Source: Gonatopus flavifemur
Lineage: Eukaryota; Arthropoda; Insecta; Hymenoptera; Dryinidae
NCBI GenBank assembly: GCA_018340375.1
Contig: JAFFJZ010000016.1
Coordinates: 7,075,372-7,139,371, forward strand
DNA length: 64,000 nucleotides
Reading direction: 5' to 3'
This document shows, in pieces, positions 12,046 to 23,312 of the stretch (within the stretch, counting starts at the first letter, position 1; each line of letters opens with the position of its first letter). The position numbers and the translations under genes are program-made. Under the pieces are notes generated by a model. The model was not told the DNA's origin, ran no database searches, and worked only from the letters and a program-made list of their open reading frames with translations.

Positions 12046-13077
12046 TTCGTCGAGAAATTGATTTCCCAACTCAATGAAAACATTGACCAGCATCATCAAC
12101 AGTGGTTTCGGGAAGAAACTGAGAAAATTATTTTTGATTCTCTAATATTAAAAATTTTTTTCATTCAATATATTTTTTCATATATTTTTTATTAAATACT
12201 TCGGATGAATCTAACTATTGATTTTGGTAAAACTGATGTATGATAATATTTTTCATGATTCCATTAAATATTGTATACAAGATGTATTGGTGAATTCTAC
12301 TGGATAATTTTATACATCTTATCTTGAGTAAAGGGTCATGAAAACAATAAACAGAAACCTTATTCACAAATATATGTGGTAACTCTTAAACAAATGAACA
12401 ACTCGGCTGAAGTGGTGAGAGTTACTATTGAGTTTGATAATCCCGTATTTTATGAATGTCTTTAGTAGAATGAATTACAGTTCTAGTAAAATTAACTACT
12501 TTTTTTTCCGTGCACCAATTCTCCACCTCTGGTCCACCGAAGTCTTGGGTGGAGGATCGGTGATTGTGCTGTACGGGCAAAGTGGTTTACAATATCCAAA
12601 AAACATCTTCGTCTTGAAGACATCAGGTAGATTAAAATACAAAAATCGGATTTATCCATTTCACATATTGAGGACTATGAAAACAATATCACGGTAAAAA
12701 GAAAAACTTGATTTCAGTTAAAATATAAGCTGAATCCGAGATGCAACCGAAAGAAGACTCATCAGGCTTAAAGTCAGCTACTGGAAAACCTTCTCAAACT
12801 CAAACAAGAATACAGCTTACATTGATCCCTATTGAACTGAAATTGGAACTGATTTTGAACTGAAATTCAAAGCGAATTGTTCCTGATAAATAGGTTCGTC
12901 CATTGTTTTTTGTTTTGTTCTTCTCAACATAGCGTTACCTATCGACGATGAGGAAGTTGTTTGTGTTTATTCGGAGAATGCAAAATGAAAGTTCCCTGTT
13001 GTGTAAATTTATTCACTTCACTTGTTGACTATTCAATTATATCATGATCGTAGTTTTTGAAGATTGAACATCTCTAA

Positions 13078-13165
13078 CCCTCATCGGGAGATTCGAACCC
13101 ACATTGTTGCTGGAATAACCTGTCCTAGTCCTTCGCGTTTAACCACTTCGCCACGGTACCGTTTC
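13078..13165 (-). repeat. tRNA-Ser-like sequence (tRNA-derived SINE head)
   Basis: On the minus strand GTGGCGAAGTGGTTAAACGC is a D-arm/A-box of serine type, followed by GAAGGACTAG, a long variable region and the B box GGGTTCGAATCTCCC. The acceptor ends do not pair convincingly, so I read a pseudo-tRNA or SINE head. Confidence 0.6.
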
Positions 13166-13939
13166 GATCGTCGATAAATAATTTCATAATAGTATAATTT
13201 GATGGTATGTGTAGTGTGGAGTCGAAGATAAATTTGAAAAACATTTCACGGAAACTGAGAATTAGTGAAAATGTGAATACCCCCGAAAGTTTGAATTAAT
13301 TCCAATTTGTGTTGTAATGTTGAAGTGAAAGTGTCGACATAAAAAATCCATTGACAGTGCGGAAAATCCAGTAACAAGCTTTTACGAAAGTGATATTACA
13401 AACTGCTACCGAATTTGTTAGACACCTTGAATAATAAATAAAAAACCTGAAATAATTTGACTGAATTGAAACTGTCATTAATTATATGCAAATATATATG
13501 AGTACGTATAAACAATTGTCACACTGAAAATGAAAGAATTCTAATCTTATTTTCAGATATTTTTTACAGAATCATCCATCAAACTCTACATGGCTGCCTA
13601 TAAGATATGCATTGCTGATAATCAGCATATTATCCGGTTTAATTGAATTCAATACGGCCATAACTGTTTTTCATCCCATATTACGGCTGAAATCGTAACA
13701 TTGCTGATTTTGAGCCTCATCTGAAAATCAGTCGATCATGGAATTAAGATTTACTTTTTACTGTGATGACTAGATAAGTATTGTAAGAATATAAATAGGG
13801 ACGGAACAAAATCCATGATTTATACAACAGCGAAAACATCAAGAAGAACGGAAATCAAAATAGATGCGGAGACAATTCAGCAAGTGGAGGAACTTGAATA
13901 TCTAGGGAGGATAATTACAGAAAACGGTAAAACGTAAAA

Positions 13940-14197
13940 CACGGAGGGAAATAATGTTTCAAATATCACTATATTTTGTACTGAAGTAGCAGGATAAGTG
14001 AAATAGCATAATTTTTTATAACACAGTGTAGGAAAAATTGATATGTAATGATTTGAAGAATCTTTCAATTCGGAGCTACTTCACACCATTAAGCATGAAT
14101 TTTCACTACACTGTGTTGTAAAAAATCACACTATTCCACTTACCCTGCTACTTCAGGACAAAATGTTATGATATTCGTAATTTCATTTTTCTCCGTG
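13940..14197. mobile_element. CAC.G-family MITE inside the LINE
   Basis: The ends are CACGGAGGGAAA and TTTTTCTCCGTG. Inside, CTGAAGTAGCAGG..AAGTG and CACAGTGT blocks recur as an inverted repeat (CACTTACCCTGCTACTTCAG on the right). Removing it rejoins the LINE reading frame near ENGK/RDMRARTALG. The exact TSD is unclear (AA left, GA right). Confidence 0.75.
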
Positions 14198-14622
14198 GAA
14201 TGGAAGAGATATGAGAGCAAGAACAGCACTAGGAAAACAGGCTTTCCACCAAAAGAAACTTCCACCAAGACTTGAAGCTTCTGAAATGTGGTGTTGTAGA
14301 AGGATGCTTAGAATAAAGTGGATAGAGAGATTAAAAAACGGAGAAGTACTTGAGGAGGTCAATGAAAAGAGAAGTGCTTTGAAACATGTCGTGAAAAGAA
14401 GAAGTAATCTGATAGGGCACACATTGAGGCATGACAGTTTATTGCAAACAATATTGGAAGGGTAAATGAATGGTAAGACTCGCGAAGGTAGACCTAGATC
14501 AAGTTATATGAAGCAAATTATACAAGATAAGGGTTTTTGTAGATATGTAGAAATGAAGCGTTCAGCGGATAATAGACAGGGTTGGAGGATTTCATCAAAC
14601 CAGTCATAAGACTGATTACTTC

Positions 14623-14668
<46 letters not shown>
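14623..14668 (+). repeat. (ATG)n microsatellite, LINE 3' tail
   Basis: Fifteen uninterrupted ATG units follow the LINE 3' end; the second copy of this LINE has a shorter ATGATGATG tail at the same place. Confidence 0.9.
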
Positions 14669-14669
<1 letters not shown>

Positions 14670-16024
14670 ACTGAGAACAGCGCTGGATTATTCCGAATCA
14701 ATCGCGTTGGTCGTTTTTATTCGTGAAAATCACATCATCCTACTTCCTGTTCATATACTTTCAATAGAATTGTCTGAATCCAATGAAGACTCAAAACACA
14801 CGGAATCGGCCGCGCAAATTGTTCCGCATCGACGTGGATTTCATAAGCTATCGAAAACGACCGACAGTTTCGGTTTGGAATTGATCAGCGCCTTTTCTAG
14901 TATGTGGATGAATCTAATTTTTGATTCACTCTATCTTATATAAAAGATCTTTCTTGAAAATTTGAACCACTTTGGATACTGTCTATACACACTGAAATTA
15001 CGATATATCACAAATCATTTACATCCCATGTGAATAATCAAGTGGACTTGGTAGCTCACATTGATTCCAAATCATTCTTCTCAAACGGGGAACATCCTTC
15101 TATATGTACTTCTCGATTTTTTTCATGAGTTTTGTTCACATTCTTATGTGCTTGGTGGGCTTTTATCACTCTGTTGCATGTTCTTTTTATTGGGATCTCA
15201 CTACTTTCCATGAATGTTATAATCTTTCGCAATATATTGGGTATGGGAATAAGTTTCCGCCTCTTTTGAAGCCAAGTTGATTTTTATTCAAACAATGGAT
15301 TATTACATGATCTTATTCAGAGTATGCACCATTGGAAGCGACCACTTTTGCCCATCTTTCAGGCAGCATACGGATTCCTCGGAGAAAGAAAGCAGGTTCT
15401 TTTGACTCGATCCATTCCTTGAGCCATTTTTCGAGACTTTCGTAAGAAGTAAACCGCTCTCCAGTGAGGGCTGATTGAGAACAGGTTGAGCAACATGTGG
15501 CCTAGAATTATCATGCAACAAGATAAGTTTATCATGTCTACCGTCCCATTCCGGTTGTTTCTCTTTCAGAGCTCGATTCAAACGTATTAGCTGTTGTCTG
15601 TAACGATCGCCAGTGATTGTTTCTGACCGTTCAAGAGGTTCATAATAAATGACACCTTTCTGATTCCACCAGATGCACAACATAGACTCTGACGCGTGGA
15701 TATTTGTTTTTGGTGTCGATGGACCTGGTACACCTGGCAGCCCCCAACGTTTTCGACGCTTAAGATTATCGTAATAGATCCATTTTTCATCGTCAGTGAC
15801 AATACGATGCAGGAAACTCTTTCTTTTCTGCCGTCAAAGAAGCATCTCGCACGTGACCAAACGTCTCTCGATATCTCTCTCCTCTAGTTGATGCGGCACC
15901 CAATTACCTGCTTTTTGGACCATTCCCATCTTGTGCAAGCGTTTACCGACGGTCGACCTGTCAACACCCAACTCTCCAGACAACTCATTTAGGGTTCGAC
16001 ATGCATCTTCATTCAATAATTGTT

Positions 16025-17094
16025 CACGGAAACAAAGGACTTAGGCATATGAGCAATTTTCGCGTAGTTGTATAAGAGATAGTTGTGATAATGAATCAAA
16101 TATCTGTCTGAAATAGTTCGTGAGTTCTCACAACTATTTCTAATATTTGTCACAAGTGAATTATATAGTTGTGAAAAAGTAGCTGATCGAATAAGAGAAA
16201 TAGCTACCTGATCTACTTTACTTTGAGATAGTTCGTGGAGCTACTTCTCATTGCTCCCATCGTTACGCACGTAGTTCCTGCAGCAATGTGAATTTTGTTG
16301 AAAATAATCGAAACGTGGTGAACTCTTGCGTTATTCATTGAGGTTACCTGTCGTGGTAACCGTGTATATATTTCATTTTATAATATTTTCAATACATATT
16401 CGTGTCAAATCACTAACTTTCAAAAACCTCGTATGTCCAATTTCATTTTCGGAATCAAATGACTGATCATTTGTAGAATGATGAATCCTCTTTATGTATA
16501 CTCTGAGTATATGAAAATACACAATCAAAACGATCAAAAACATATCCAAGGCTTTTTTTACGATATAATCAGCGTTGTCGGTTTAGCTGCGATCATTAAG
16601 GCATAGGGTAGGTCAATTTAGGTATAGCGTATAGGTAGGTTATGACAGGGGTTCGAAACCCGAGGTAAGTTAACATTGGAACTTGAATGTTTCAACCACC
16701 TCCTCCCAAATCTATATGCATTGAACAAATATCACAATCGATAATGAATTTTTTTTTCGAAATTTCCAATTAAATGTTGCAAAGAGTCGACGAGCACGTG
16801 CAGAAATAATAGAAGATCCTAACCTTAAACATCAAAATCGACACTAAAAATTGCTCTCCTCAATTAATAAAATAGTTCATCGGCCTACATATATCGTCAT
16901 ACTTGATATTTTATGCAGATCCTGCATCTGAGAAAAGTAGTTGTAACAACGACTCGAGTTGATATCCCGACAATCTGGGGTACATCTAACAAAAGTACCT
17001 GCCACAACTACTTTCGTAGTTGGTCGAAAATCGTCTACGTAAAGTAGTTGGAACAGCTAATTATTAGTTGGGAGAACTATTTTTTTTCTCCGTG
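16025..17094. mobile_element. 1070-bp non-autonomous CAC.G element inside mariner A
   Basis: The ends are CACGGAAACAAAGG and TTTTTCTCCGTG, flanked by TT on both sides. Removing it joins the mariner codons GAACTGGAACAATTATTG, reading E-L-E-Q-L-L-N-E-D without a gap, so the insertion point is exact. The interior is rich in repeated AGTAGTTG / CAACTACTTT and ATAGTTGTGA motifs near both ends, resembling CACTA subterminal repeats. A B-box-like GGGGTTCGAAACCCG lies near 16650. No coding region seen. Confidence 0.88.
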
Positions 17095-17247
17095 TTCCAG
17101 TTCTACATCTTCGAATTTTTTCGGTGCCCCTCCGTGTTCTTCATCACTGACGTCAGAATCGCCACTTTGGAATCGTCGGAATCACTCTTTACAAGTTGTA
17201 TTAGACGGAGCGTGATCACCGTAAATATTGCACAGTACACGATACTA

Positions 17248-18159
17248 CTGTGGGCAAAAAGTAAGGTGAATTTTCAATTTAAACTTCGCGGGCTTGGCGT
17301 TTCAGGCTAGTTCTTTTTTTCTTAAGTTGGCAGGACTGTTAATGACAACTGTGCCAAATTTCATGTCAATGTCATTATCAGTATGACATTTACGCTTGTG
17401 TTTACCAAACAACCAAGAGTGCATTTTCCGATTTTTACAATGTCTGATTTGATTGAGCAGAAAAGTGCAATCAAATTTTGTTTGCGGAATGAAATTTCGG
17501 CTGCGGAAACTTTGAGAATGTTGCGAAAGGCCTTTGGTGATTCTACCATGTCGCAGAAAAATGTTTATAAGTGGTACAAAGACTTCAAAGAGGGTCGAGA
17601 ACGTGTTGATGACTTGGAGCGCTCCAGACGACCATCGACGTCAACAGATGACCAACACGTCGATGAAGTGAAGGAATTAGTGCTCAAAAATCGTCAGTTG
17701 ACTGTTAGAGACCTTACTGATATGATCGGAATATCAGAAGCATCTGTGAAAACCAGAATTATGGGCCAACAACTCTTGGTTTTTGCATCACGATAATGCA
17801 CCGTCTCATACTACACTCGTTCTTCGTGACCATTTCGCCAAAAATTCGACGCATATCGTTCCGCAACCACCGTATTCGCCTGATTTGGCTCCGTGTGACT
17901 TCTGGCTATTACCAAAACTCAAGAGACCACTCGGGGGAAAGCGTTTCGAGTCAATTGAGGAGATAAAAGCTGAATCGAAGAAGGCGCTGATGGCTATACC
18001 GGAAAGGGACTATTTAGCATGTTTCGATGATTGGAAAAAACGTTGGCATAAGTGTATTTTATCGAGAGGGGATTACTTTGAAGGGGATGAAATTGGTGTA
18101 GAAGAATAAATGAAGATTTTTCATTTTACAAATAAATTCACCTTACTTCCTGCCCACAG
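17248..18159 (+). mobile_element. mariner B copy 1, internally deleted, inside mariner A
   Basis: The termini CTGTGGGCAAAAAGTAAGG and the degenerate complement CCTTACTTCCTGCCCACAG are flanked by TA. The N-terminal transposase half (17440-17790: helix-turn-helix, YKWYKDFKEGRERVDDLERS) is joined directly to the C-terminal part starting HHDNAPSHTTLVLRDHF and PPYSPDLAPCDFWLLPKLK (17783-18109). The segment with the first catalytic Asp is missing and the frame changes at the join. Copy 2 near 45.7 kb has the same junction, so the deletion predates amplification. Confidence 0.88.
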
Positions 18160-18607
18160 TAGTACGTTTCAGCGGCACTTTTCTTCGAAATAAAATAATG
18201 AAGCATAACTTCCCGCAAATCCTGTTTTGTCGGGACAAACGTTGTCATTTTTGACACCAGATAAGAAATTATGTTTACGCTTGTAACAAATGTCAACTAC
18301 CACAATCGACACCTTACATATACACTTCCAAATCACAAGTATAGCTTTTGAGTGAACTCAAAAATAGTATCAGCAGCAACACTTTTTCCGAGAGGGCGGA
18401 AACGTATTCCCATACCCAATACATACTTTCCAATTGAGATGCCGGGAGAAATGACTCGTATAGCACCCGAAAAGCTGTAGAGTTATTGTCCAAATCGTCG
18501 GGTCAAGAGTCGAAAAGGAAGGCAGGATTTCGGAAATTGAAAAATACTGGGTGATAAGACTCGGAAAATCAATGTCAGGGTCCCTCCACCTTGTTTCCTG
18601 GAATATA

Positions 18608-18934
18608 CACTGAGAAAAATGTGTTTCGTAGAACTAGCACTAAGAGCATTGCTAACATTTTATTGTTGAATATACAATAATTCTTGTTCTTGTAGCAATA
18701 TATAGTTGTCTCATTGACAATAACTTTGTCAATTGAGCAATTTTATTGTTAGTTGAGATATGACAACTGTCATATATCAACCTACAATAAAAATCTTGAA
18801 AATATGACCGTTAACATTGCTGAATTGACAATTCTATTGTTAACAAGACAACATGTATTGCTATAAGAACAAAAATTATTGTATTTCCAACAATTCTGTG
18901 ATTGCTAGTTCTACGAAACACATTTTTCTCAGTG
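18608..18934. mobile_element. 327-bp MITE with CACTGAG ends
   Basis: CACTGAGAAAAATGTGTTTC and its complement form the ends, flanked by TA on both sides. The inner arms repeat ATTGTTAACAT / TTGACAAT words many times, again like subterminal repeats. Same termini class as the CACGG elements. Confidence 0.85.
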
Positions 18935-19258
18935 TATCGTTTTCGAGAAAAAGAATAAAGATCACATATTTTCTCGTACCAAAAATCAATGCTTTCCAAC
19001 ATCGCATATTTTCATTCGTAAAGCTCCCCTGGAGATCATAATGTTGCGAAAGTTCTTGAAGATTAATGTAGAATTGATGAATTTCCAATTCGGAATGGGG
19101 ATCACGTTTGTGGTGCTTTGCATTAGAAAAGTGATGAAGGAGGTATGAGCTACAAAAGCTTTCCGACACGACTTTGTCCGCTAGTGCATGGACCAATTGT
19201 ATGGGAAGTTTTAGATCGATTGGACCATTAATTTGCAGAATTCGGCGGTTTATTTATA

Positions 19259-19508
19259 CCAGGTGTACCAGTATGAAGTAAGCGTTGAGATACAAATGTG
19301 TCGACAGGGAACCAGCCTCGATTTTTATTCTGTTTGGTTGGTATGACATCTGCCAAATATATTTAATAAACATCAAGTCATTGAACAAACAACATCATAT
19401 TTTCCCATCGTGTTGAAAATGTCGAATTTCATACCAGAAAGTGATGATTTGCAGAAAGCATCAAATTTTTGTTTCCATTTGAAGAAAAGTGCTGTAGAGT
19501 CGCATTTA
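19259..19508 (+). mobile_element. 5' fragment of a mariner
   Basis: CCAGGTGTACCAGTATGAAG after TA is a mauritiana-type TIR. About 160 bp downstream an ATG opens a typical mariner N-terminus (MSNFIPESDDLQKAS, FHLKKSAVESHL). The rest is absent beyond about 19508. Confidence 0.75.
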
Positions 19509-19835
19509 GGATTTATGCATTGAATGGAAGGTTTTGATGAATAATAATAAAATCCACGACTAGGATCAGACTCTCAATATAAGTTCCAGTCTTCTACTGA
19601 TTTTTTGACGAGTATAAGAGAATTTAAAAAGTAATAACCTCGGACTGTCAAAATTTTTTTGTAATTTCATTCTCCAATATCTGCAAACTGGAAGAGACCT
19701 GAGTTTGTATCCAGAGTTCAATCTCAGGTATGTACTCAATTATTATCGGTTCTGAATTAAAATTTCTCAAGTAATTAATGAGTGACGTTGGCGCAAAATT
19801 TTACCCGCTTCTCCTGATGCTTGAGTGCCCTTGAA

Positions 19836-21170
19836 TGAGAACAAAGAAATCTTTGAACTGTCTTTTCTTCAGAGAAACATCCTTCAGATACGATTTGAAA
19901 AATTCTTGTCCATTCGGTGACAAATATTCAAATAAGCATTTCAAATCTCCCTCTCTTCCTGCCGTTATTCTCACAGCGGTCGTAGGGGGAGCGTTTTGTA
20001 AATCCTTGAAATCTACATTTCTTTCAACATGAATATTTTATAATTCCCCCTAATATATTTGGATTGCGCTTGAATTGTTCCGTTGGGGTGGTAGGATAAT
20101 TTTACAGCGTCACTAACGTGGAAATTGTTCTCCCTCAAATTCTTGACCAAATCCTTCATTACCACTTCGAAATCTAATATTTGGTCATCCTGTTTTTCAA
20201 TTATAATAAACGGATCAGATCGAGCAGATCTAATAAGTTCGATATATTCCCTTTTCAGTTTCTATCGATTGTACCATTTTTTTCTTCTTCTCGTACAATC
20301 CAAAATTACGGTCACACTGACAGTAGGAATGACCTCGGACTGAATATAAATCTTCGATTTCGACTTGCAAATACGATGATAAAATGGACAGAAATGCAAC
20401 CATAATATAATTTTTGTTTTGTCCACCACAAGAATCCGAGAATAAATGAATTTTATTGAAACAATCGAGCTTTGATTCCTCTTAAATCGCGTGAAGTAAC
20501 AAATTGCGAACTGTATTTGCACCTTTTTTGGAATAACCCTCTATGAAAGGAAACATATAACTCCAGTCTGAAATGTTTCCGCAATTAGATTTAGAATCAT
20601 AAATATGTACATTAAAAATATGCAAACATATTAATCGACTATAGAATTGCTTTGAGACTGCGATTTTAGGTGGAGGCAAATTTTGACCAAAATCAAATTC
20701 ACAGCAGAGCACTCCCTTGTTTTGAATCATTGAATGTGTTGAATTTTCATAATTCTCAACACCTATCTTGTGATTCGAGTACTCCGCACTGTGTTGATTA
20801 TGTTTTTCGTTCTCGAAACAAAAATTGCAAATATCAGTCTTAGGTAAACTAAACGCGAAGTCGAAATCATTTCCAAAATACTTGTCATATGTGTGAAATT
20901 CAATCGGTGGATCGATGATTCCAGTTATGGAAGAATAATAGTCACAAAACTCACCATATATTCGGGTAACATTTAATTTGGGGTTCTCGAAATATTTGAG
21001 TCGATTTTTTTCCAATGAATAATGCGACTCTGAATAAGGTAAGCTCTCACAATGAATTAGAATTAAGGATTTCACATTTTCGGTCAGTTTAATTGAGTGG
21101 TTGGCATGTTTACCCTGTTTGTCGTTCAAATTTTCCTTATTCGCTTGCTTTTTTGAACGGTGAATCGCTT
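19836..21170 (-). pseudogene. Transposon-type gene of the SDSCGGQN (DUF7869-like) family
   Basis: The minus-strand frame 20482-21129 encodes CESLPYSESHYSLEKN, RLKYFENPKLNVTRIYGEF, an LPKTDICNFCFENEKHN cysteine motif and CEFDFGQNLPPPKIAVSKQF. Further 3', in other frames, are FSDSCGGQNKNYIMVAFLS and RGHSYCQCDRNFG (20300-20450), then a C-terminal block ending SYLKDVSLKKRQFKDFFVL near 19840-19900. This order matches a repeat-encoded protein family of insects often labelled DUF7869; I infer a transposase-like role from its multi-copy nature and the conserved Asp. Stops and at least two frame changes make it a pseudogene. A 3' fragment of a second copy lies at 23326-23646. Confidence 0.65.
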
Positions 21171-21215
21171 TCTACTTACACCCAACAATTTGAACAAGGA
21201 ACCCTAGTGGAAATG

Positions 21216-21362
21216 CACCATATATGGCCCACATATCACCCATATATGCCCCATATATAAACCATATATGGATCATATATGTTATGAGCAATCCAAACAT
21301 ATATGATCCATATATCACCCATATATGACCCATATATGACACATATATGGCCCATATACATA
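21216..21362. repeat. CATATATGG array, left
   Basis: About a dozen copies of (C)CATATATG(G) spaced near 11 bp. CCATATATGG is palindromic and fits CC(A/T)6GG, so each full unit is also a CArG-box match. Confidence 0.85.
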
Positions 21363-21380
21363 GGGGTATAAAAAAAGTCT

Positions 21381-21475
21381 CTCCTACGAGAATTGAACGC
21401 GGTTTGTTGGGACCGGACCCCATCCCCCTTTCACTGGAGCCACCGCCGGTCGCTTGAAAGAAGCAACTTCTTTCA
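21381..21475 (-). repeat. tRNA-like sequence (SINE-type)
   Basis: On the minus strand GGCGGTGGCTCCAGTGAAAG is A-box-like and CGCGTTCAATTCTCG is B-box-like, about 45 bp apart. No clean cloverleaf can be drawn. Confidence 0.5.
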
Positions 21476-21986
21476 CGTGTATGAACACCCGCTTATTCTT
21501 GAAACCCATATATGGCTCATATATGAACTCCGAATTGGTGGATCAACAATTGTGGATCACATATAAAACATACATGAGTTATTGCAGGTCAGATTCACAA
21601 TTAGTTCCTCAATATTTTTAGAATAATTATTTTCGAATTCTCCGTTGAAAAATATGGGATACTTGTCACGTTTGTTTGCTCTTCTTTATTTTATTGTGTT
21701 CACCGGTTTACAATGTGTCAGAGCTTTTAGTTTTGACAAATCCAGTTCTTTTTAAATGCGTGTATCTCGAAAAGGTCTCAACACACAGAATTACTAATAA
21801 AGCATAAAAGTTGGGATTTTTTCTGAACTTTTCAAAAATTTCGAGTGAAAGTTTTTTTTCCAATTTGTGTCAAGTGGAATTCCTATGGTGGGAGTCAAAA
21901 TGGTCGTTTATTCGAATTTGGACATTTTCAACCCTTTGAGATCACCAGGAGTCCAAAAGGCTCTAGGGGGAGTCTATGGTTCCGTA

Positions 21987-22148
21987 CCCTGACAAAAATT
22001 TTTGTCATGATTTCTCATAATTTCTCCCAATTCATTGTCCCAATTCATAGAGAAAATATGAAGAATTCTATTGTTCTCTCTCATATTTTCTCCATGGATT
22101 GGGACAATGAGAAATTATGAGAAATTATGACAAAAATTTTCGTCAGGG
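21987..22148. mobile_element. 162-bp hairpin MITE
   Basis: The ends CCCTGACAAAAATTTTTGTC and GACAAAAATTTTCGTCAGGG are flanked by TA. The arms pair through AATTTCTCATAATTTCTC and GTCCCAAT.CAT. Tc1/mariner-type target. Confidence 0.85.
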
Positions 22149-23156
22149 TAGCTTACAGTGCTTGTCGTGAATTTCAATTTGTGCTGCCTTCTGTTATTGT
22201 CAAAGACACCGAGACGTAAATTTTACCGAGAAATCTGCAACGATATTTGAAAGACTGCGTGAATGGCATCTGTTGCTTTGGTTTGGGGTCCGAAAGACCC
22301 TGTGTAACCTTCACGTAAGTACTTTGAAGTGTGACCTCAACGGGTTAATTTTTTTATTTAACAAACACGATCGATCTATGGTGCATAGCAATACTTTTGG
22401 TTCAGTTCTGAAAATGGTAATTTTCTACGACATTCAAGAAATATAAATAAAACAAGACAAAAAAGATAACTCAATACCTTGAAATTACACATCAATCCGT
22501 CCATGAAATATCTCGTATCTACTCGTATGCTGCATTACAAATCTTGAATAATCGAGCACGCGGAGTTCTTAGGCCGCCCTTGTTTTGTCTAGATCGCTCG
22601 AATGCCGTGGAGTAACATTTTCGAAAACGAAACGAAAATTATCGTTATGTTCCAGAAATTAGTTTTGCTTGTGGAATTTGAAAATCTAACGTATTCGAAT
22701 TTGAATGAAATACTCTTTTCACTTCCATCGTCGAATTACGGCAAAATACGTCCTTGGAAAGGAATTTTCTCTTGACTTCGTGAAAAGTTGAGGCAAAATC
22801 CTAAGTTCCATGCCTTGGTGATAATTTTTTGTATTGGAAGCTTTTCAAGATACAGGCATTCGAAAAAAAGTGGGTTTTAGAAACCAAGAACTTCGACATA
22901 TGTTGTAAACCTGGAATCATAATAAAATAAGAAAAAAAGAAACAAATGATACGTATCTCACGTTTTTCAACACAGAATTCGGGATAATCATTTCAAAAAT
23001 ATTTATGAACTCTTGGAAAATCCGATATGAAATGATCCATACATAGCAAATAATTATACCAAATATGAATCATATATGGTTTGACCGTTTCCTGCAAACA
23101 TATATATTGCGCGCGGTACCATATATGCTTTATATGTATCACTGATGAGGCTTCGG

Positions 23157-23312
23157 CCACATATATGGGGCATATATGGGTCATATATGGGTCATATATG
23201 CGCCATATATGGGGCGTATATGCGGCATATATGGGGAATATATGGTCATATATGTTTTGTAGGAATCATATATGGATCATATATGGGTCATATATGGGCC
23301 ATATATGATTCA
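23157..23312. repeat. CATATATGG array, right
   Basis: About fourteen CATATATG(G) units at 11-bp spacing, oriented as the mirror of the left array and ending next to CATTTCCACTAGGG. Confidence 0.85.

Larger units (their letters stand above)
2393..12512. mobile_element. 10.1-kb CACTA-like DNA transposon, two genes
   Basis: Both ends carry a perfect 14-bp terminal inverted repeat, CACGGAAAAAAAAG, and the element is flanked by CA on each side (2391-2392 and 12513-12514). Removing it and one CA restores TTCTCCACCAATTCTCC. That is exactly the sequence of the paralogous repeat arm on the other strand near 2125-2150, so the insertion is shown inside the window. Inside are a SAM-domain gene and a zinc-finger/Tnp2-like transposase gene, both plus strand. 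CAC termini, a two-gene layout and a Tnp2-type transposase fit the CACTA/EnSpm superfamily; a 2-bp duplication is compatible with animal members. It also hosts later insertions (924-bp fold-back, 110-bp hairpin). Both genes carry lesions, so this copy is probably not autonomous. Confidence 0.8.
2075..12577. mobile_element. Fold-back MITE (about 383 bp) split by the 10.1-kb transposon
   Basis: The left end reads CCCGTACAGCACAA and the right end is its complement TTGTGCTGTACGGG. Both arms carry CTCCAC, ACGGAGACTCTCC and GGATCGGTG blocks in opposite orientation: about 2079-2237 on the minus strand, and 2302-2392 continuing at 12513-12577 on the plus strand. Without the insert the element is about 383 bp. 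CA flanks both ends and may be a 2-bp target duplication. The uninterrupted left arm serves as an empty-site control for the inserted 10.1-kb element. A related fragment lies near 47880-47930. Confidence 0.7.
13815..14668 (+). mobile_element. 5'-truncated LINE (reverse transcriptase 3' part), interrupted by a MITE
   Basis: Codons for AAKT.RRTEIKIDAETI..V and EYLGRIITENGK (13826-13929) belong to the reverse-transcriptase region. They resume at 14205 with RARTALGKQAFHQKK, WCCRRMLRIKW and LIGHTLRHDSLL. The same series occurs in the LINE at 27958-28955, so both are one family. The 3' end is a CAAACCAGTCATAAGACTG block followed by an (ATG)n tail at 14623-14668, the usual microsatellite tail of RTE/I/Jockey-type LINEs. 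A 258-bp MITE (13940-14197) splits it. Confidence 0.8.
15237..18419 (-). mobile_element. mariner A, with two later insertions
   Basis: The TIRs TTGGGTATGGGAATA..GTTTCCGCC are present at both ends and are flanked by TA (15235-15236, 18420-18421). The transposase is on the minus strand. Its N-terminus (FVPTKQDLREVMLHYF) lies at about 18170-18260, the middle (GDHAPSNTTCKEWFRRFQSG) at 17100-17240 and the rest at 15303-16024. The catalytic core includes HRIVTDDEKWIYYDN and LLHDNSRPH. Frames are broken downstream of LLHDN. Subtracting the two nested elements and their TA/TT duplications leaves about 1.2 kb, a normal mariner length. The Mos1-like (mauritiana) subfamily is likely. Confidence 0.88.

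Noticed and set aside
13078..13165. Functional tRNA-Ser
   Set aside because: The A and B boxes are good but acceptor stem and variable arm do not pair properly; more likely a SINE head.
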